The notes: generated by a model not told the origin, from the letters alone. Shown: positions 33,727-42,108, numbered from the stretch's first letter. The stretch is DNA of 64,000 bases from Palsa-504 sp963739615 (GCA_963739615.1 CAVUBD010000033.1:208904-272903), one strand, 5' to 3'. A program made the numbers and translations.

Positions 33727-35193
33727 GTGATGGTCAGGCCGGATGACGCCTCAATAGATCCATTGTCAGGTAGCTCGCAATCCCTGCCGAAGAACTGGGA
33801 CCAGCAAATGGGTACTCCACGCAATGTCTTGATCGTAGGCGGATACGCGCGGCAGAACGCCGGCGACGCCGCACTGCTACATGCAATCATCGTGCAGATA
33901 GAAAAAGCGTTCCCAGGGTGCCTGATTGAAATAGCAGGCATGGAAGACCCGCGGCGTTACCCAGCTTTCGATGGCGTGCGGAACCTCGGCTCAATGCGCC
34001 GGTATGCAAACGACGAAGGCATCTCGCGTTTTCGCCGGGCGGCCCGCCGGGCGCAGGTGCTTGCCATCGGGCTGTCGTGGTTCGTCGCCCCTGCCCGGTG
34101 GTACCGCTGGTCCTCGGCCTGGCTTCCGGCGGAGGTGACCGCTGAGCTGGCGGCGATCGAGCGGGCCGACCTGCTGGTCTCGCTGGTGGTTGCGGGCGGG
34201 TACCTGCAAGGCGCTGCCCGGCCGGGGCTCGGCCCGCGGGTCATTCACCAGCTGCTGCCGCTGATTCTGGCGGAGCGGCTCGGCACGCCGGTGGTGTGCG
34301 CGCCTCAGTCCTACGGCCCGTTCGACGGGAAGCTGGTGGCGTGGATCGTGGCGAAGACGCTCAGGCGGGCACGCCTGGTTCTGGCCCGCGAAGACATCAG
34401 CTTGGCGGAGCTGAAGAAGCTGAACCTGCCGGACGGCGTGGCGTGCCGAGCGGTGGACTCTGCCTTCAGCCTTGAGCCGCCTGAGCCGGTCAGGGCCGAC
34501 CAGCAAGTATGGCGGGCATCGCACGGCGTCGGCGCGGAGGATGTTGTAGTCGGTGTCACCGTACGCCGCTGTCTATCAGGGGCGCAGCAGGCATCCTTTG
34601 AAGCGGAGCTTGCGGCGTTCGTGGACCGGGTCCATGAGCTTCCCGGCCACCGCGTGGTGATCTTCCCGCAGGCCACAGCTGCTGATCATTGGGACGACGA
34701 CCGCATCGCATCGCGAGCGGTCGCCGGGCTGTGCCGCGGACACACCCGGCCGATCCTGCTGGAAACCGAGGCCGACTACCGTGGCGTGGCCGCGTTCATC
34801 GCCGGCCTGGACTACCTCGTCGGCAACCGTTTCCATTCGGTCATCTTCGCCATGACCGCTCGTGTTCCGTGCATCGCGATCGGGTACGAGCACAAAACCC
34901 AGGGGATCATGCGCGACTTGGGCCTGGAGGGCTGGGGGCTGCCAGCACGCGACCTATCGGCTGGTTCCCTTTTCGCCCTGTTCGGGAAGCTGGAAAAGTA
35001 CCGCTCCGATTACCGTGCGCATCTCGATCATGTTATTCCGGGGTACGTGGCACGCGGACGCGCTACGGCCGGCGCGTTGGCCCGTGCCTACGATCCTGCT
35101 CCCGCCGCAACGGAGAATGAGCACGCGGTGATCTCCAGCCCGCCCAGATATGAGGAGGACTGCCACATGTGCCGCGAGTCGGTCCTCGCCTGA
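33727..35193 (+). CDS. Polysaccharide pyruvyl transferase family protein
   Basis: A protein of 488 residues. The N-terminal core VLIVGGYARQNAGDAALLHAII and GGYLQGAARPGLGPRVIHQLLPLILAE, then VGVTVRR and GNRFHSVIFAMTARVPCIAIGYEHKTQGIM, are the PS_pyruvyl transferase pattern, with conserved Arg/His. Members transfer phosphoenolpyruvate-derived pyruvyl ketals to surface glycans. A start at 33808 (MGTPRNVLIV) may be the real one because the family begins there. The C-terminus ends in an unusual Cys-containing tail EEDCHMCRESVLA. The FAD enzyme is convergent. Confidence 0.82.
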   Translation: MMVRPDDASIDPLSGSSQSLPKNWDQQMGTPRNVLIVGGYARQNAGDAALLHAIIVQIEKAFPGCLIEIAGMEDPRRYPAFDGVRNLGSMRRYANDEGISRFRRAARRAQVLAIGLSWFVAPARWYRWSSAWLPAEVTAELAAIERADLLVSLVVAGGYLQGAARPGLGPRVIHQLLPLILAERLGTPVVCAPQSYGPFDGKLVAWIVAKTLRRARLVLAREDISLAELKKLNLPDGVACRAVDSAFSLEPPEPVRADQQVWRASHGVGAEDVVVGVTVRRCLSGAQQASFEAELAAFVDRVHELPGHRVVIFPQATAADHWDDDRIASRAVAGLCRGHTRPILLETEADYRGVAAFIAGLDYLVGNRFHSVIFAMTARVPCIAIGYEHKTQGIMRDLGLEGWGLPARDLSAGSLFALFGKLEKYRSDYRAHLDHVIPGYVARGRATAGALARAYDPAPAATENEHAVISSPPRYEEDCHMCRESVLA

Positions 35194-35253
35194 CCCTAGC
35201 GCCACCGCGTGGGCCGTCGTGAGGTCGCCAGGTCAGCTGATGCGGCTGCCGGA

Positions 35254-36555
35254 TCAGCGAATGTCGCCGGGCACGATCGCACCATGTGCCCGCAGCGCCG
35301 CGTGAACGTCGCCCATCGCCAGTTCCTCAGGCTCCACACCAGAATGCGCCGACAGGGCCGCCATCGCGCCAGCCGCCTGGCCCATCGCCATGCATGACGC
35401 TTGCACGCGGTAGGCCGAACTGGCCTGCTGGTCGCCAGCGATGCAGCGGCCGGCGGCCAAGAGCCAGGCGCTGCCGCTCGGGAGCATCGCCCCGCGGGGA
35501 ATGGTCGGGAACGTGCCCTGTTCCAGCAGCCGCAAAGCGATCCCGTCGCCGTCCGGGTCGTGGACGTCGATCGGGTAGAAGCTGTAACAGACCGCGTCCT
35601 CCCACAACCGCCCGCTGGCATAATCCAAGGCGGTGATCCGCTTCTTGCCCCGGATGGTACAGCTCTCCCGTATACCGCACTCCGCGGCGGTAAAGTCGAT
35701 CGTCAGGTTCTCCAGGCCCGGCTGGCCGCGCAGGAAACGGTAAATCCGCATCAGCGCCCTACGTGCGGCGACCTCTGCTGCCGTGCGGCCCCGGCTCGTG
35801 CTGCCGTCGATCCCCGTGACGCTCATAGAGTTCTCGCCTCGCTGGCGCAGGAAGGTAAGCACCCCGTCGCCGTGCATGGCCAGGTCGCCTGGCAGCACCG
35901 AACCGGCAGCCACGGCGTCTCGATAGGCGCGATCGAGAAGCTTGAAGTCCAAGGCGGCAGGGTCATACCCGCTCAGCCTTACATTGAGCGTCCCCGGCTG
36001 GAGCGCTTCATTCCGCTCAAGTTCGAAGCCAGCCAGCGCCACGGCGTTGGCGTCCCCTGTGCAGTCCACGAGCACGCGAGCGTGCTGGTCGCGGAGCCCT
36101 TCTTTGCCGCACAACGTGACGCGCCATTCATTCTGCGACCTGTCGACCGCGGCAAGCATGGAGTGGAGCGCAAGCGTGGCGCCTGAACCCAGGACAGCCT
36201 CGTCGAGCAGCGCGGCATAGATAAAGGGGTTGACCCGCACCTGAAGCATGTTGGTTGGCCGGTCGTACGCAGTGAAGTCGGGCAGGCGGTCACCCGCGAG
36301 TTGCACGGCGCGGTTCACCAGATGCCAGCCGATGCCAGCGACCACCTGTTTGCCCCACGCGTGAAACAGGCCGGGAACGTTGATGGCGGCACTGGTGGTT
36401 GTCCCGCCGAGCATGCCGTTCTTCTCCACCAGCAACGTCCGCGCACCCAATCGCGCTGCTTGAATGGCCGCCACCGACCCTGCAGGGCCGCCCCCGATGA
36501 TCGCGACGTCGTAATCCAATCTCATCTCCGTCATCTGGCCGGTCCGTGGCATCCT
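35254..36555 (-). CDS. FAD-dependent oxidoreductase (FAD_oxidored family)
   Basis: A 433-residue flavoprotein. The dinucleotide motif DYDVAIIGGGPAGSVAAIQAARLG is followed by LLVEKNGMLGGTTTSAAIN, ALLDEAVLGSGATLALHS, LVDCTGDANAVALAG and a C-terminal AAGRCIAGDQQASSAYRVQASCMAMGQAAG, the FAD_oxidored/succinate-dehydrogenase-like fold. The substrate is unknown. I place the start at 36555 where GAGAGGG lies upstream; 36534 and 36525 also fit. A frame extending to 36771 has no homology and overlaps a remnant tail. Confidence 0.8.
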   Translation of the reverse strand, partial: RMPRTGQMTEMRLDYDVAIIGGGPAGSVAAIQAARLGARTLLVEKNGMLGGTTTSAAINVPGLFHAWGKQVVAGIGWHLVNRAVQLAGDRLPDFTAYDRPTNMLQVRVNPFIYAALLDEAVLGSGATLALHSMLAAVDRSQNEWRVTLCGKEGLRDQHARVLVDCTGDANAVALAGFELERNEALQPGTLNVRLSGYDPAALDFKLLDRAYRDAVAAGSVLPGDLAMHGDGVLTFLRQRGENSMSVTGIDGSTSRGRTAAEVAARRALMRIYRFLRGQPGLENLTIDFTAAECGIRESCTIRGKKRITALDYASGRLWEDAVCYSFYPIDVHDPDGDGIALRLLEQGTFPTIPRGAMLPSGSAWLLAAGRCIAGDQQASSAYRVQASCMAMGQAAGAMAALSAHSGVEPEELAMGDVHAALRAHGAIVPGDIR

Positions 36556-36567
36556 TCTTGCCCTCTC

Positions 36568-36700
36568 AATCCAACCCCGCCGCCACGATGCACGGCAACG
36601 CGGGTTCACCGTCCGCGTTCTCGGCATCCAGGTCAGCGATCTTGAAGACCTTGCGCCGGAGGAAGTAGTCGCACACACGGGTAGTACTCGTACATACGGG
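36568..36700 (-). pseudogene. C-terminal fragment of an unidentified gene ahead of the FAD enzyme
   Basis: Just upstream of the FAD oxidoreductase the minus strand encodes VCDYFLRRKVFKIADLDAEN and ADGEPALPCIVAAGLD before a stop. It has no start or longer body, and its upstream boundary is unclear. It is probably the tail of a gene that preceded the oxidoreductase. The rest of the 385-base gap to 36940 shows nothing else. Confidence 0.35.
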
Positions 36701-36940
36701 GAATACTGGACCGAGCCAGATCCGGGGATGGCCCGCTGAGCTCGCAGGTCGTGAACCGGCCCTGTAGCCATGGCAGCCAGCGGCTGAACCGTCGGGTGAT
36801 CACATCAGGGTACTGAGGCCTGATGGGCGTCGGCGGGCCACAGTGGTGACCTTCGCCTCGGGGCCGGATCCCAAACGCCTCTAGGCCGGACCTCCAAAGC
36901 GCGCAACCCTGATCCTGGGGAATTGTCTCCGGAGGTCGAC

Positions 36941-37525
36941 ATGACCACCTTGAAGCCTCGGCATGCTGCTGCCGACGTTCTGGCCGCTTTGGCGTGGGCC
37001 GCTGTGGCGTTGACGCCAGTCGGGTGGTTCTACGGTGGTCTTGCTGTCGCGTACAGTCACCTGGGCGACGTGACGGACGTAAGCATGATGACCGGGGGGA
37101 TTGCGCTGTTCGCCGCCGCTCCTATGAGCGCGTTCATCCTGGCCGTCTACGCGGCACGTGCCGGGCACCGGTCCGGCAAGGCCGCCGTGGTGGTGTCCGG
37201 GCTGCTGCTGGCCACGATTGTCGCCATGTTGCTGTTCAACGGTGAAGCTTGGCCTGCATCCCCCGGGTGGATCGGCGTGGCCGTGGCCGCGGTGGTCGCG
37301 GTGCTGGTTCTCGCCTGGGTGCTCTCCCGCAGAGTCGCCGTGGTGGTGTCCGGGCTGCTGCTCCTGGTCACACTTGCCTTCTCCGCGTGGGAGACCGGCG
37401 GGTGGATCAATGTAGCCGTGATCGCCGTGATGGCGCTGGCAGGGGTGCTGCTTTTCGTCTGGGCGCGCTCCCACAAGAAGCTGCCGCCCGGGCCGGACGG
37501 CGTGCAGCGCGAGAGGATCGGCTGA
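36941..37525 (+). CDS. Multi-pass membrane protein, unknown
   Basis: A 194-residue protein with six hydrophobic segments, including two similar copies, KAAVVVSGLLLATIVAMLLF and RVAVVVSGLLLLVTLAFS, that point to an internal duplication. A basic tail (SHKKLPPGPDGVQRERIG) follows. The ATG at 36941 has GGAGG 5 bases ahead. It has no informative motif; the gene stands alone at the border of the remnant region. Confidence 0.6.
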   Translation: MTTLKPRHAAADVLAALAWAAVALTPVGWFYGGLAVAYSHLGDVTDVSMMTGGIALFAAAPMSAFILAVYAARAGHRSGKAAVVVSGLLLATIVAMLLFNGEAWPASPGWIGVAVAAVVAVLVLAWVLSRRVAVVVSGLLLLVTLAFSAWETGGWINVAVIAVMALAGVLLFVWARSHKKLPPGPDGVQRERIG

Positions 37526-37756
37526 TAGGCGCGACGGGCTGCCCGGCCCGGTCCGGCACCAGGCCCCCCGCCACCAGGCGGCGCATCGCCTCCTCCAAAG
37601 CATCGTGATACCGCTGCTCATGGGTCCGGGCGTCCTCCGCCCCGGCCGGGGCGGACAAGGCATCCAGCACCGTGCCGACGACCGCGGCGCACTCGGGGCT
37701 CAGGTCCCCGCCTAGGACCCCGGCGCCCTGGCAGGTCGTCTCCAGCCAGGAGCCCG
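37526..37756 (-). pseudogene. DUF222/13E12-type HNH nuclease fragment
   Basis: On the minus strand the gap encodes WLETTCQGAGVLGGDLSPE, CAAVVGTVLDALSAPAGAED and HDALEEAMRRLVAGGLVPDR followed by AGQPV, a typical middle section of the actinobacterial DUF222 (13E12 repeat) family that carries an HNH nuclease domain. Both ends are missing: it joins the membrane gene at one side and a recombinase fragment at the other. Confidence 0.65.
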
Positions 37757-38497
37757 GTGTACCGGGGGCACTACTGGATGACCCGGGCCGAACGTGACCC
37801 GGTGACGGGGAAGGTGGTCTGGTCGGAGAAATGGGAGCATTCGTGCGAGGCGCTGATCGACGCGCGCCGGTTCCGGCTGGCCAATGAGGCCCTGCTGGGC
37901 CGGGAGAAGCGCGGCCCGAGGGGGGAGCCGCAGACGCGGGCGATGCTGAAGGGCGCCATCAAGTGCCCGGACTGCGAAGGCTCGTCGATGAACAAGCTCA
38001 CGTGCAGGGCGTCGAGCAAGCACGGCGGCGGGACCTACACCTACTACCGGTGCACCGGCACGGGGAGCCGCCGCAAGGGGTGCGGCAACATGGTGCGGAT
38101 GGAAGTGGCAGACGCGGCCGTGGACGAGATCATGGCCACCACGTTCCGCGTCCCGGTCAAGCGGCTCATCCTGGTCAGGGGCACCGATTACCAGGACCAG
38201 CTGGAAGAGATCAGCTACCGGATCAGGGCACTGGATCCGGACGTCATGTCCGATGAGCAGTGGGATGAGCAGGTGCGCAGGCTGCGCGCCGAACGGGACC
38301 GGCTCAAGGCCCTGCCCGCCGAGCCGGACCGGTGGGAAGAGCAGCTCACCGGGGAGCTGTACTCCGACATCTACGAAGCTCTCCCCGTGGCCGAGCGCGG
38401 AGCGTGGCTGACATCGCACGGGTTCGTGGTCCATGCCACGAAGAAAGAGGTCAGCGTGATCCAGGGTGACGTGCGGGGGACAGCTCACCTCGGGTAA
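37757..38497 (+). pseudogene. C-terminal part of a large serine recombinase
   Basis: The 246-residue frame begins inside the Recombinase domain (VYRGHYWMTRAERD...ALIDARRF) and includes the zinc ribbon KCPDCEGSSMNKLTC...YYRCTGTGSRRKGCGN and the coiled-coil end with LRAERDRLKALPAEPDRWEE. The N-terminal resolvase domain with the catalytic Ser is absent, so it cannot recombine. It is joined to the DUF222 fragment. Its last 135 bases are repeated at 41664-41797. Confidence 0.72.
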
Positions 38498-38842
38498 GCA
38501 GTGACCCTTTATCCTGCTTGCGGGCAGGGCTACGGCCTGGCTCACTGCGGCTGGCCGACTGTTACCGACCCCGTTATTTGAGACATATGAAGGCTGAATT
38601 ATCTGTAGACGATTCGGCACATCTCGGCGAGATGGAGGCAATCCGATCACTTAGCGCGACAGCCCATGTGGCTTAGGGCGCACGCGTACCCGCCGGTCCG
38701 CGTTGTGGTCGGTTTAGCTGAGATCGGGATGGACGCCACGCCGATCTGGTCGATCTGCCGCAATGAGATGCCGCCATGCTGCCGCGCGGCATGCCGCCAT
38801 CGGTCCCGGCCGGCTTCGGGCAGTCCCCTCTCCGTGGTACGC
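38498..38842. other. Intergenic region between recombinase remnant and toxin-antitoxin pair
   Basis: No convincing gene. A minus-strand frame (38647-38856) contains HGGISLRQIDQIGVASIPIS that looks faintly like a helix-turn-helix, but it has no family and no ribosome site. Confidence 0.4.
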
Positions 38843-38875
38843 TGCATATAATGCACTTACGTCATTTACTGCATT
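38843..38875 (+). promoter_or_regulatory. Promoter/operator of the PIN toxin-antitoxin pair
   Basis: A perfect -10 word TATAAT (38847-38852) lies inside the palindrome TGCAT-ATA-ATGCA (38843-38855), and another TGCAT follows at about 38870. No good -35 was found. Palindromes over the -10 box are usual for autoregulated antitoxin promoters. Confidence 0.5.
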
Positions 38876-38896
38876 TAGCGGAGGAGAGTCGGCGCC

Positions 38897-39352
38897 ATGG
38901 GGACTCCCAAGGTTCTTGAACCAGGCCAGGTCAACACGGAGGATGCGGCACGTGCCATGCGCCGCATCCGGGACTACCTCGTGCAGCATCCGGGCGATGC
39001 TGATGTGGATGTAGCCTCCGAACTGGCTGGCGATGGCCCGCTCATCTTGCCCCGGGCTGTCGTGGTCATGCTCGCGTCCATGCTGGCGCAACTCGCAGAG
39101 GGGCGTGGCGTCACCTTGATGCCCAGCCACGCGGAGCTGACCACCGTCGAGGCAGCGAACATGCTCAATGTTTCCCGGCCGTACCTGATCAAGCTGATCG
39201 ACGGCGGGGAACTGCCGGCAAGGCTTGTCGGGCGGCACCGCCGCATTCGCTTCGGTGATCTCATCGACTACAAGCGCCGGACAGATGCCTCCGCGCACCA
39301 GGCGGCCGACGACCTGATCGCGCTCAGCGAGGAGATGGGGCTCTACGAATGA
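38897..39352 (+). CDS. Antitoxin with excisionase-type HTH
   Basis: A 151-residue protein with a C-terminal excisionase/MerR-like HTH: ELTTVEAANMLNVSRPYLIKLIDGGELPARLVGRHRRIRFGDLIDYKRR. The N-terminal 80 residues form an acidic helical part. It overlaps the PIN toxin by 4 bases (ATGA), the standard toxin-antitoxin arrangement, and a palindromic promoter is upstream. GGAGG sits 12 bases upstream of the ATG. It should bind the toxin and repress the pair. Confidence 0.82.
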   Translation: MGTPKVLEPGQVNTEDAARAMRRIRDYLVQHPGDADVDVASELAGDGPLILPRAVVVMLASMLAQLAEGRGVTLMPSHAELTTVEAANMLNVSRPYLIKLIDGGELPARLVGRHRRIRFGDLIDYKRRTDASAHQAADDLIALSEEMGLYE

Positions 39353-39900
39353 GCATCCCCGTTCTCTATGACGCCTGCGTACTGTACGGCAACGAGGTCC
39401 GCGACCTGCTGATCCGCATCGCGATCTCGGGAATGGTGAGAGCGCACTGGACTGATGAGATCCTGGACGAGACGTTCGGCAATCTCGTCGCGAACCGGCC
39501 CGACCTGTCGCCAGAGCGCCTCAGGGTGACGAGGGAGCGGATGAACGTCGCGGTACCCGGGGCACTCATCAGCGGCTACGAGATCCTCGTGGAGACGCTG
39601 AAACTTCCCGATCCCGGCGATCGTCACGTGCTGGCCGCGGCCATCGCGGCCGGGGCAGCGGTCATAGTGACCAGCAACCTGGACGATTTCCCTGCCGAGA
39701 CACTCGAACCGCATGGAATCGAGGCGAAGACTCCGGATGACTTCGTGCTCGACCAGATCGGTCTTGATGAGGGCAGGATTCGTGATTGCGTGCACCAGAT
39801 CGCTCGCGGCCGGACGCGGCCACCGAAGACTTACGAGGGGATTCTGGATGCTCTCGAACGGGCCGGCCTGGTCGGTTCGGCGGCGGCATTGCGGGACTGA
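39349..39900 (+). CDS. PIN domain ribonuclease toxin
   Basis: A 183-residue PIN-fold RNase. Conserved acidic residues appear in PVLYDACVLYGNEVRD (Asp), WTDEILDETFGNL (Glu), LPDPGDRHVLAAAIAAGA (Asp) and VTSNLDDFP (Asp). The N-terminal VLYDACVLY strand fits the PIN family. Toxins of this type cleave RNA and are blocked by the upstream antitoxin. The start overlaps the antitoxin stop by 4 bases. Confidence 0.85.
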   Translation: MSIPVLYDACVLYGNEVRDLLIRIAISGMVRAHWTDEILDETFGNLVANRPDLSPERLRVTRERMNVAVPGALISGYEILVETLKLPDPGDRHVLAAAIAAGAAVIVTSNLDDFPAETLEPHGIEAKTPDDFVLDQIGLDEGRIRDCVHQIARGRTRPPKTYEGILDALERAGLVGSAAALRD

Positions 39901-39999
39901 TCCGATGCAGACCTGATAGATCTGCAAGCACTTCTAACAGTACGACACGCTGCGCGGAATGTGAGGCCCTGGCCAGCGCGGCACAAGGGAGCAAAGACA

Positions 40000-40254
40000 A
40001 TGACGATGCCGATCACGCCGCTGGTCCCCTACCTGGAGGCCAACGAAGAGACGCGGGCGGCGTACCTCGGCGGCCTGCGGACGCTCCGCAGCCTCGACGC
40101 CAACCCGGCAGCGTGGCACTGCGGGGTCTGCGGCAACGACACGCCGGGTGATCAGGTGCTCATCAGCTACGGCGTCGGCGACACGCCGATCACGTTCTGC
40201 CCGACAGAGCGATGCCATGGCTACGGACCAGATCTGACGCCGGTTGCAGCCTGA
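40000..40254 (+). CDS. Small zinc-ribbon-like hypothetical protein
   Basis: An 84-residue protein with a CGVCGN knuckle and a later CPTERCHGYGPD pair of cysteines that could bind zinc. The N-terminus TPLVPYLEANEETRAAYLGGLRTLRSLD is helical. The ATG at 40000 is used because the upstream residues are unlike protein; GGGAGCAAAG precedes it. Function unknown. A hairpin at 40277-40301 ends the gene. Confidence 0.55.
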   Translation: MTMPITPLVPYLEANEETRAAYLGGLRTLRSLDANPAAWHCGVCGNDTPGDQVLISYGVGDTPITFCPTERCHGYGPDLTPVAA

Positions 40255-40276
40255 CCGGCCTGTACATCAGCCGGCT

Positions 40277-40301
40277 CTGGCGGGTAAGTACTCACCGCCA
40301 G
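40277..40301 (+). terminator. Terminator after the zinc-ribbon gene
   Basis: Arms CTGGCGG (40277-40283) and CCGCCAG (40295-40301) with an 11-base loop lie 22 bases beyond the stop codon. Confidence 0.55.
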
Positions 40302-40433
40302 GGCCGCCCGTATGTGGGGGCCATATGCCCTGTCCCTCGGCGGCCATGTCCGGGCAGCTATTGCGCGGATGTCATCAGCGTGTACGTCACGCTTAACCGG
40401 CCTAGGTGTCTTCTGCGCCCCCGGTCGTCTCTT

Positions 40434-40664
40434 TTATGCTTCGACCGGTCGCACCTGTCCACTGCCGCCGTCTGCCGCTTCGCGCTGGCGGCGTTCTGCA
40501 CGTGCGACGCGATGGGCGCGCCGCTCCTCGCGTTCTGCCTGCCCCTCGTGCCAGATCGCAATCTCCCGCATCGTCTTAGGACGGCGGATCTCGTTGTGGC
40601 GGATGGTCCGGAGCAAGCTGCGACTGAGGTGCCCCAGTCCGGAGGACGGGGGCACCTCACACAT
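40434..40664 (-). CDS. Possible small helical hypothetical protein
   Basis: A 76-residue charged helical peptide, with REIAIWHEGQAEREERRAHR, Arg/Glu-rich after RRPKT. It lies in an otherwise geneless 680-base stretch, and a second frame (40723-40893) is upstream on the same strand. Its amino acid use looks coding, but no family or ribosome site is clear. Confidence 0.35.
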   Translation of the reverse strand: MCEVPPSSGLGHLSRSLLRTIRHNEIRRPKTMREIAIWHEGQAEREERRAHRVARAERRQREAADGGSGQVRPVEA

Positions 40665-40722
40665 CGCGTTCGCAGTCGGTTTCCCGCGCTGTGGGCGCGG
40701 TGTCCCGCGTAGTAGGTGCTGG

Positions 40723-40893
40723 TCATGTCGCCTCCGGGCTTGCGTTGTCGTCGGCCAGTCCGTCGAGAGAGGCGAGCGCCACCATGCGCAGCTTGTTGCT
40801 GTCCACCATGACGGCCAGCACCTCGGGCATCAGCAATGTCGCCGCTGAACCCGGCGGCGGCCGGGCGTGCGGGGGGTCGGCGAGCGCGGTCAT
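40723..40893 (-). CDS. Possible 56-residue hypothetical protein
   Basis: A minus-strand frame begins TALADPPHARPPP and continues PEVLAVMVDSNKLRMVALASLDGLADDN to a stop at 40723. Amino acid use looks coding. It may form a small operon with 40434-40664. No family recognised. Confidence 0.35.
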   Translation of the reverse strand: MTALADPPHARPPPGSAATLLMPEVLAVMVDSNKLRMVALASLDGLADDNASPEAT

Positions 40894-40936
40894 GCGGGCC
40901 GCGCCGGACGCCGCCGGAATCGCCTACCCTTGCGGC

Positions 40937-41533
40937 GTGGTAAGCGCTTTTGAGGCCGCGATGATCGGCGCCATCGGCTCCGTGGTGGGCGGCGTCGTGG
41001 TCGGCTGGTTCACGATCGTGGCCGCCCGAGGCCAGTGGAAGCGGGACCGGGCGGACGCACGGCTCGACCGGTCCCGCCAGGCCGCGATGTCGATCGCCGA
41101 GTCGATCGCCAGCATGGAGGAGGCCCTGGTCGCCTGGTCCGCGGGCCAGAGCAGCCTTGAGGCCCTGCGCGCGGCGTTCAACGCCTTCTCCAGGACGGCC
41201 GCGGTGCAGAGCCTCGCGCTGACCGACAGTGCGCTCAGGCAGCGGGTTCGCAGGCACGTCGAGCTGCTCGCCCGTGTCGCCACTGTCGCGGAGACCGCTC
41301 CGCCCGGCGCACGTGCCCTAGTCATGACGGCACGCCGACACGCGGACGCGGTGATCGAGGCACTCGAAGCCCACTGCAACGACGCCGCACTCCCCTCGTA
41401 CCGGCCGCTCCCCCTAGACGATGCCGAGGGCCTGATCGCCTGGCAGCCCGCAGGGAGCCAGGCCGAGAGGCAGGACGGCGGCGCTAGCGGTGGTGGGGGC
41501 GGCCGACCTTGCTCCGGGACGGGCAGGGCCTAG
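40937..41533 (+). CDS. Membrane-anchored hypothetical protein
   Basis: A 198-residue protein with one N-terminal membrane helix (AAMIGAIGSVVGGVVVGWFTIVAA), then a basic RGQWKRDRADARLDRSRQ and a helical cytoplasmic body, and a Gly/Gln-rich end. The GTG at 40937 is chosen because the upstream frame is Arg/Cys-rich and non-homologous. Function unknown; the arrangement is common for phage- or plasmid-linked actinobacterial genes. Confidence 0.5.
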   Translation: MVSAFEAAMIGAIGSVVGGVVVGWFTIVAARGQWKRDRADARLDRSRQAAMSIAESIASMEEALVAWSAGQSSLEALRAAFNAFSRTAAVQSLALTDSALRQRVRRHVELLARVATVAETAPPGARALVMTARRHADAVIEALEAHCNDAALPSYRPLPLDDAEGLIAWQPAGSQAERQDGGASGGGGGRPCSGTGRA

Positions 41534-41670
41534 CTGCCGTCCGGCTCGCGCTTCTGCTTCCAGTCGGCGGCAGACAGCTCCCACTCCGCCAGGTTTCGCG
41601 GTCTGACCTGCCCCGCGCGCAGTCTCCGCTTCCGGTGCGGCCGGTCCAGATCAGCCAGCTCCCGCGACAT
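41530..41670 (-). CDS. Possible 46-residue hypothetical protein
   Basis: A minus-strand frame from ATG at 41670 encodes SRELADLDRPHRKRRLRAGQ and VRPRNLAEWELSAADWKQKR, ending at 41530. It lies antisense to the copy of the recombinase tail, and overlaps the previous gene by 4 bases. It looks coding but could be a fragment. Confidence 0.35.
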   Translation of the reverse strand: MSRELADLDRPHRKRRLRAGQVRPRNLAEWELSAADWKQKREPDGS

Positions 41671-41797
41671 CTACCAGGCGCTCCCCGCCTCCGAGCGCGG
41701 AGCGAGGCTGAAGTCCCACGGGTTCCTGATCCACGCCACGAAGAAAGAGGTCAGCGTGATCCAGGGGGACGTGCGAGGGACAGATCACCTCGGGTGA
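41664..41797 (+). pseudogene. Second copy of a serine-recombinase 3' end
   Basis: The plus strand reads RDIYQALPASERGARLKSHG and FLIHATKKEVSVIQGDVRGT followed by DHLG and a stop, nearly the same as the end of the recombinase remnant at 38363-38497. A 32-bp block (38435-38466 and 41735-41766) is identical. Only the last 44 codons exist, so it is the scar of another recombinase gene. Confidence 0.7.
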
Positions 41798-41978
41798 TCG
41801 TCGTCTGCTCAGGGGGGAAGGTCCAGCCTTTCCAGGTCGCGGTGAACACCTCCCCGCAGGACGGGCAGGCTTGGCCGCTGGTCTCCTTGCCCGGGATCCA
41901 CGCGCCCTCGAACCGGCTGCCGCAGCCGGGGCAGTCCAGCGGGGAGTGCAGCGTGATCCTCATCCTCGGAAAGGTCAT
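41751..41978 (-). CDS. Small C4 zinc-ribbon protein
   Basis: A 75-residue protein with two knuckles, LDCPGCGSRFEGAW and ACPSCGEVFTATWKGWTFPP, a treble-clef-like C4 ribbon. GGGGGAG lies immediately ahead of the ATG. Its end runs antisense across the recombinase-tail copy. Function unknown. Confidence 0.5.
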   Translation of the reverse strand: MTFPRMRITLHSPLDCPGCGSRFEGAWIPGKETSGQACPSCGEVFTATWKGWTFPPEQTTITRGDLSLARPPGSR

Positions 41979-42108
41979 CTCCCCCGTCCCTCTGGCGCGG
42001 CCGGATGTGGTGCTCAGCCGTGGCGTTCCTTTCCGTTTCAGGTAACCGCTTATCCATGGACGCCGGCAAATCACCGAGCGGTAACATAAACCTCTTTAAA
42101 CCGGACTG

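Noticed and set aside
35159..35193. An 8-residue MCRESVLA leader behind a GAGGAGG site
   Set aside because: It is in frame with the pyruvyl-transferase gene end, so it is read as its C-terminus, and no gene follows downstream on that strand.
38647..38856. A minus-strand frame with a faint HTH (HGGISLRQIDQIGV)
   Set aside because: No ribosome site, no longer homology and it overlaps the toxin-antitoxin promoter.
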